64,000 nt of DNA from Bacteroidota bacterium (GTDB lineage Bacteria; Bacteroidota; Bacteroidia; Bacteroidales; F082), in contig WOUZ01000003.1 of the NCBI GenBank assembly GCA_009773165.1, positions 247,890 through 311,889 on the forward strand, in the 5' to 3' direction. The notes under the pieces are model-generated. The model did no database searches. It was not told the DNA's origin and was given only the letters and a program-made list of their open reading frames with translations. Position 1 is the first letter of the stretch. Each line of letters starts with the position of its first letter. The position numbers were made by a program, and so were the translations under genes. Shown here in pieces: positions 62,516 through 64,000 of the stretch.

Positions 62516-63116
62516 GCACAGCCTCCTTTCTCCAGGCGATGTATCCAATAATTGCGAGAATCAAAAAGACGGAATATTGAAAACTAGTAAAAACCAATCC
62601 CTTATAAAAGTAAAGTGGGATAGAAACAATATCACCAATGATCCAATAAATCCAGTTTTCAACTTTTTTTATGGCCATCAGCCACATGCCAATCAGGAAT
62701 ACGGCTGTTGTAAATGCGTCTATTTCAGGAACGTTACTGTCGGTGTAGGCGACCAAGATATACCTAATAAGGAAAAAGGAAGCAATCGTAGAAGAAAGTG
62801 CGATAAAATTTTGCTTCTTGGTGGCATAAGTAACGGAAAGAATTGACTTGTCATTATGCGGTCGTGTCCAATTATACCACCCGTAAACGCTCATAACAAA
62901 ATAGACCGCATTTATCCCCATATCGGCGTATAAACCAGCAATATAGCATATGTAAACATAAATCAATACACTCACAATCCCCGTTGGATATACAAGGATA
63001 TTTACTTTCATGCTATACCAAACACTTAGTAAACCAAAGACGACAGCAATGACCTCTATCAAGGTTGTTTGGTAGATATTTTGTAAAAGCAAGTCAAAAA
63101 AATCAGTTGCTGCCAT
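62508..63116 (-). CDS. pnuC: PnuC-family vitamin transporter
   Basis: 202 residues with seven or eight hydrophobic segments and the PnuC signatures W-Y-N-W near the middle and N-W-I-Y-W-I-I-G-D-I-V-S-I-P-L-Y near 145. PnuC-type transporters are facilitators driven by phosphorylation of the substrate inside the cell. The kinase gene just downstream (NadR-like) argues for nicotinamide riboside. The thiamine-binding-like gene upstream argues for thiamine (a PnuT). It overlaps that gene by 14 nt. Confidence 0.9.
   Translation of the reverse strand: MAATDFFDLLLQNIYQTTLIEVIAVVFGLLSVWYSMKVNILVYPTGIVSVLIYVYICYIAGLYADMGINAVYFVMSVYGWYNWTRPHNDKSILSVTYATKKQNFIALSSTIASFFLIRYILVAYTDSNVPEIDAFTTAVFLIGMWLMAIKKVENWIYWIIGDIVSIPLYFYKGLVFTSFQYSVFLILAIIGYIAWRKEAVRD
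62522..62527 (-). promoter_or_regulatory. Shine-Dalgarno site that fixes the NadR-type kinase start
   Basis: AGGAGG on the minus strand, 6 nt before the GTG at 62515, inside the end of pnuC. It decides against the longer frame from 62548. Confidence 0.7.
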
Positions 63117-63363
63117 CTTTATGATTTAAGTCCGCATTAATGATTTTCATCACAAAAACGGAATGGGGCAGTTCGAACGACTTTTTGATTTCGCTTTTCA
63201 AAATGTCCATGGTTTCATCAAATTCTCCAAAGACTTGCGTACTCATGCCATTTGTCTGCACATGAATTTGTGGATATTGGTTGAGCCGGCTTATAAAATC
63301 CTTGATAGGAGGGATGAAAGGTGTGTCGAGGGGGTAATAGCTGATTTCTATGGATATTTTCAT
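63103..63363 (-). CDS. Thiamine-binding-like protein (MTH1187/YkoF-type fold)
   Basis: Start at 63363 (M-K-I-S-I-E-I-S-Y-Y-P-L), giving 86 residues; the longer frame to 63411 would start inside the promoter region. The M-x-I-S-I-E-I-S-x-Y-P-L opening, the central T-N-G-M-S-T-Q-V-F-G-E-F and the helix between them match the MTH1187/thiamine-binding small ferredoxin-fold family. Members bind thiamine or related pyrimidines. It overlaps pnuC by 14 nt, so the two act together (inference). Confidence 0.7.
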   Translation of the reverse strand: MKISIEISYYPLDTPFIPPIKDFISRLNQYPQIHVQTNGMSTQVFGEFDETMDILKSEIKKSFELPHSVFVMKIINADLNHKDGSN

Positions 63364-63371
63364 TTTATGAC

Positions 63372-63391
63372 TACTTTTGGTTGCAAAAGTA
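63372..63391. promoter_or_regulatory. Perfect palindrome of two face-to-face -7 elements
   Basis: TACTTTTG (63372-63379, plus) and CAAAAGTA (63384-63391, i.e. TACTTTTG on the minus strand) form a perfect 8-4-8 inverted repeat between divergent genes. For the minus-strand gene a CTTG (plus 63411-63414) lies 19 nt upstream, so this one is a complete promoter. No -33 element was found for the plus strand. Confidence 0.65.
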
Positions 63392-63446
63392 CGAGGATTT
63401 GTTGGGAGCACAAGTCTGAATAATTACACTTACTTAAACATTGATA

Positions 63447-63848
63447 ATGAAGCATATGAAAAGACAGATGATAATTACAGGCGCTTTTTTGGCCGCGTTG
63501 GCGGTTGCTTTTGGGGCGCTGGGCGCACATTGGCTAAAGACAAAACTGGGTCCGGCTGAGTTGTTAAATTTTGAAACCGCAGTACGTTACCAAATGTATC
63601 ATGCGCTGGCAATTCTCTTTTTAGCCGTGTTGATCAGGGACACCAATTTGAAGCAGTTACGTTTTCCGTTTTATGCGTTTACACTTGGCATACTGTTCTT
63701 CAGCGGTTCGATTTATTTTCTGGCCACACGCTCCCTCACCGGATTATCAGCCTCCTGGATCGGCCCGGTGACACCATTGGGTGGTTTACTTTTCATAAGT
63801 GGTTGGATATACATTATTTATCTTTACACTTCAAAAAAAGCAGTATAA
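63447..63848 (+). CDS. DUF423 family membrane protein
   Basis: 133 residues from the ATG at 63447 (63456 is also possible). Four membrane helices and the DUF423 pattern: G-A-F-L-A-A-L-A-V-A-F-G-A-L-G-A-H near the start, T-A-V-R-Y-Q-M-Y-H-A-L-A and W-I-G-P-V-T-P-L-G-G near the end. Function unknown. Its upstream region is shared with the divergent thiamine-binding-like gene. Confidence 0.9.
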   Translation: MKHMKRQMIITGAFLAALAVAFGALGAHWLKTKLGPAELLNFETAVRYQMYHALAILFLAVLIRDTNLKQLRFPFYAFTLGILFFSGSIYFLATRSLTGLSASWIGPVTPLGGLLFISGWIYIIYLYTSKKAV

Positions 63849-63883
63849 TACTTGACTTCTATAGATTAGCATAAACCCAACAA

Positions 63884-63914
63884 AAAAAGGGGAGCCACAA
63901 CGGCTCCCCTTTTT
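63884..63914. terminator. Bidirectional intrinsic terminator
   Basis: GGGGAGCC (63889-63896) pairs perfectly with GGCTCCCC (63902-63909), loop ACAAC, with A- and T-runs on both sides. It separates the DUF423 gene from the convergent partial gene at the right edge. Confidence 0.93.
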
Positions 63915-63931
63915 GGTGTTATGGACGATGG

Positions 63932-64000
63932 TTATCTGTTGATAACGATTGTTCTGTTATAGATCTCACCTTTGCTGTTGACAAACTGCAGGGTGTAAGC
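63932..64000 (-). CDS. C-terminal end of an exported protein, possible type IX sorting domain (partial)
   Basis: Only the last 22 codons and the stop are inside the window; the gene begins beyond the right edge. The peptide reads A-Y-T-L-Q-F-V-N-S-K-G-E-I-Y-N-R and ends I-V-I-N-R. A Y-x-L-x-[FV] strand, a N-x-K-G-E turn, then a short strand with a final Arg match the end of type A C-terminal sorting domains of the type IX secretion system. The type IX plug gene at 29444 makes the system likely in this organism. Assignment is by pattern only. Confidence 0.55.
   Translation of the reverse strand, partial: AYTLQFVNSKGEIYNRTIVINR

Noticed and set aside
1..64000. tRNA genes, CRISPR arrays, insertion sequences, prophage genes
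   Set aside because: No cloverleaf-like sequences, direct repeat arrays, transposases or phage proteins were seen; all long frames have chromosomal-type families or unrecognised single-copy products.

Overview
The window is low-GC DNA from a member of the Bacteroidota, most likely a Bacteroidales/Marinilabiliales-type environmental or gut anaerobe (inference). Support: a SusC/SusD pair heading a polysaccharide utilisation locus, the Bacteroidota promoter signature (TTTG, about 19 nt, TAnnTTTG) before many genes, a type IX secretion 'plug' protein, a PUR-domain DUF3276 protein, a complete Na+-NQR operon and the parA-parB-DUF5683-dapB-lepB order. I see no tRNA, rRNA, CRISPR array, insertion sequence or phage genes.

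Left part (1-11220, all minus): a beta-1,3-glucan (laminarin-type) utilisation locus transcribed susC-susD-GH16-GH16-GH3-PKD lipoprotein. The last gene runs off the left edge. A GC-rich hairpin followed by a T-tract separates susCD from the enzymes. Next, 11613-17874 (minus) is a compact five-gene operon: coiled-coil protein, inner-membrane protein with a cytosolic longin/roadblock-like region and a periplasmic OmpA-like domain, Ras-like small GTPase, soluble PAS-like histidine kinase, and exported TPR protein. It looks like a GTPase-controlled signalling module and is the least explained system here.

Middle part (18054-45931): a ferredoxin-NADP reductase-like flavoprotein with the tRNA methylthiotransferases miaB and mtaB; rpsT; a TonB-dependent-receptor-like outer membrane protein; priA; a LruC/DUF4114 surface lipoprotein; and a type IX secretion plug protein. 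Then nqrABCDEF, followed by apbE (flavin transferase for NqrB/NqrC) and a convergent small Cys-rich membrane protein resembling the NqrM maturation factor. After these come a SpoU-type RNA methyltransferase, the rpsF-rpsR-rplI ribosomal operon, wecB, radC, and ftsK-lolA.

Right part (46067-64000): ppiB and lepB with the parA-parB-DUF5683-dapB cluster; a PUR-domain protein; a stand-alone lipoate-dependent E2; a DEDD exonuclease with a FAH-family hydrolase; a TPR histidine kinase/response regulator pair; a SlyD-like FKBP with a His/Cys metal-binding tail; a universal stress protein; a GT4 glycosyltransferase; and a cluster of a NadR-type kinase, PnuC and a thiamine-binding-like protein. A DUF423 protein and the last 22 codons of a probable exported protein with a sorting-tail-like C terminus close the window.
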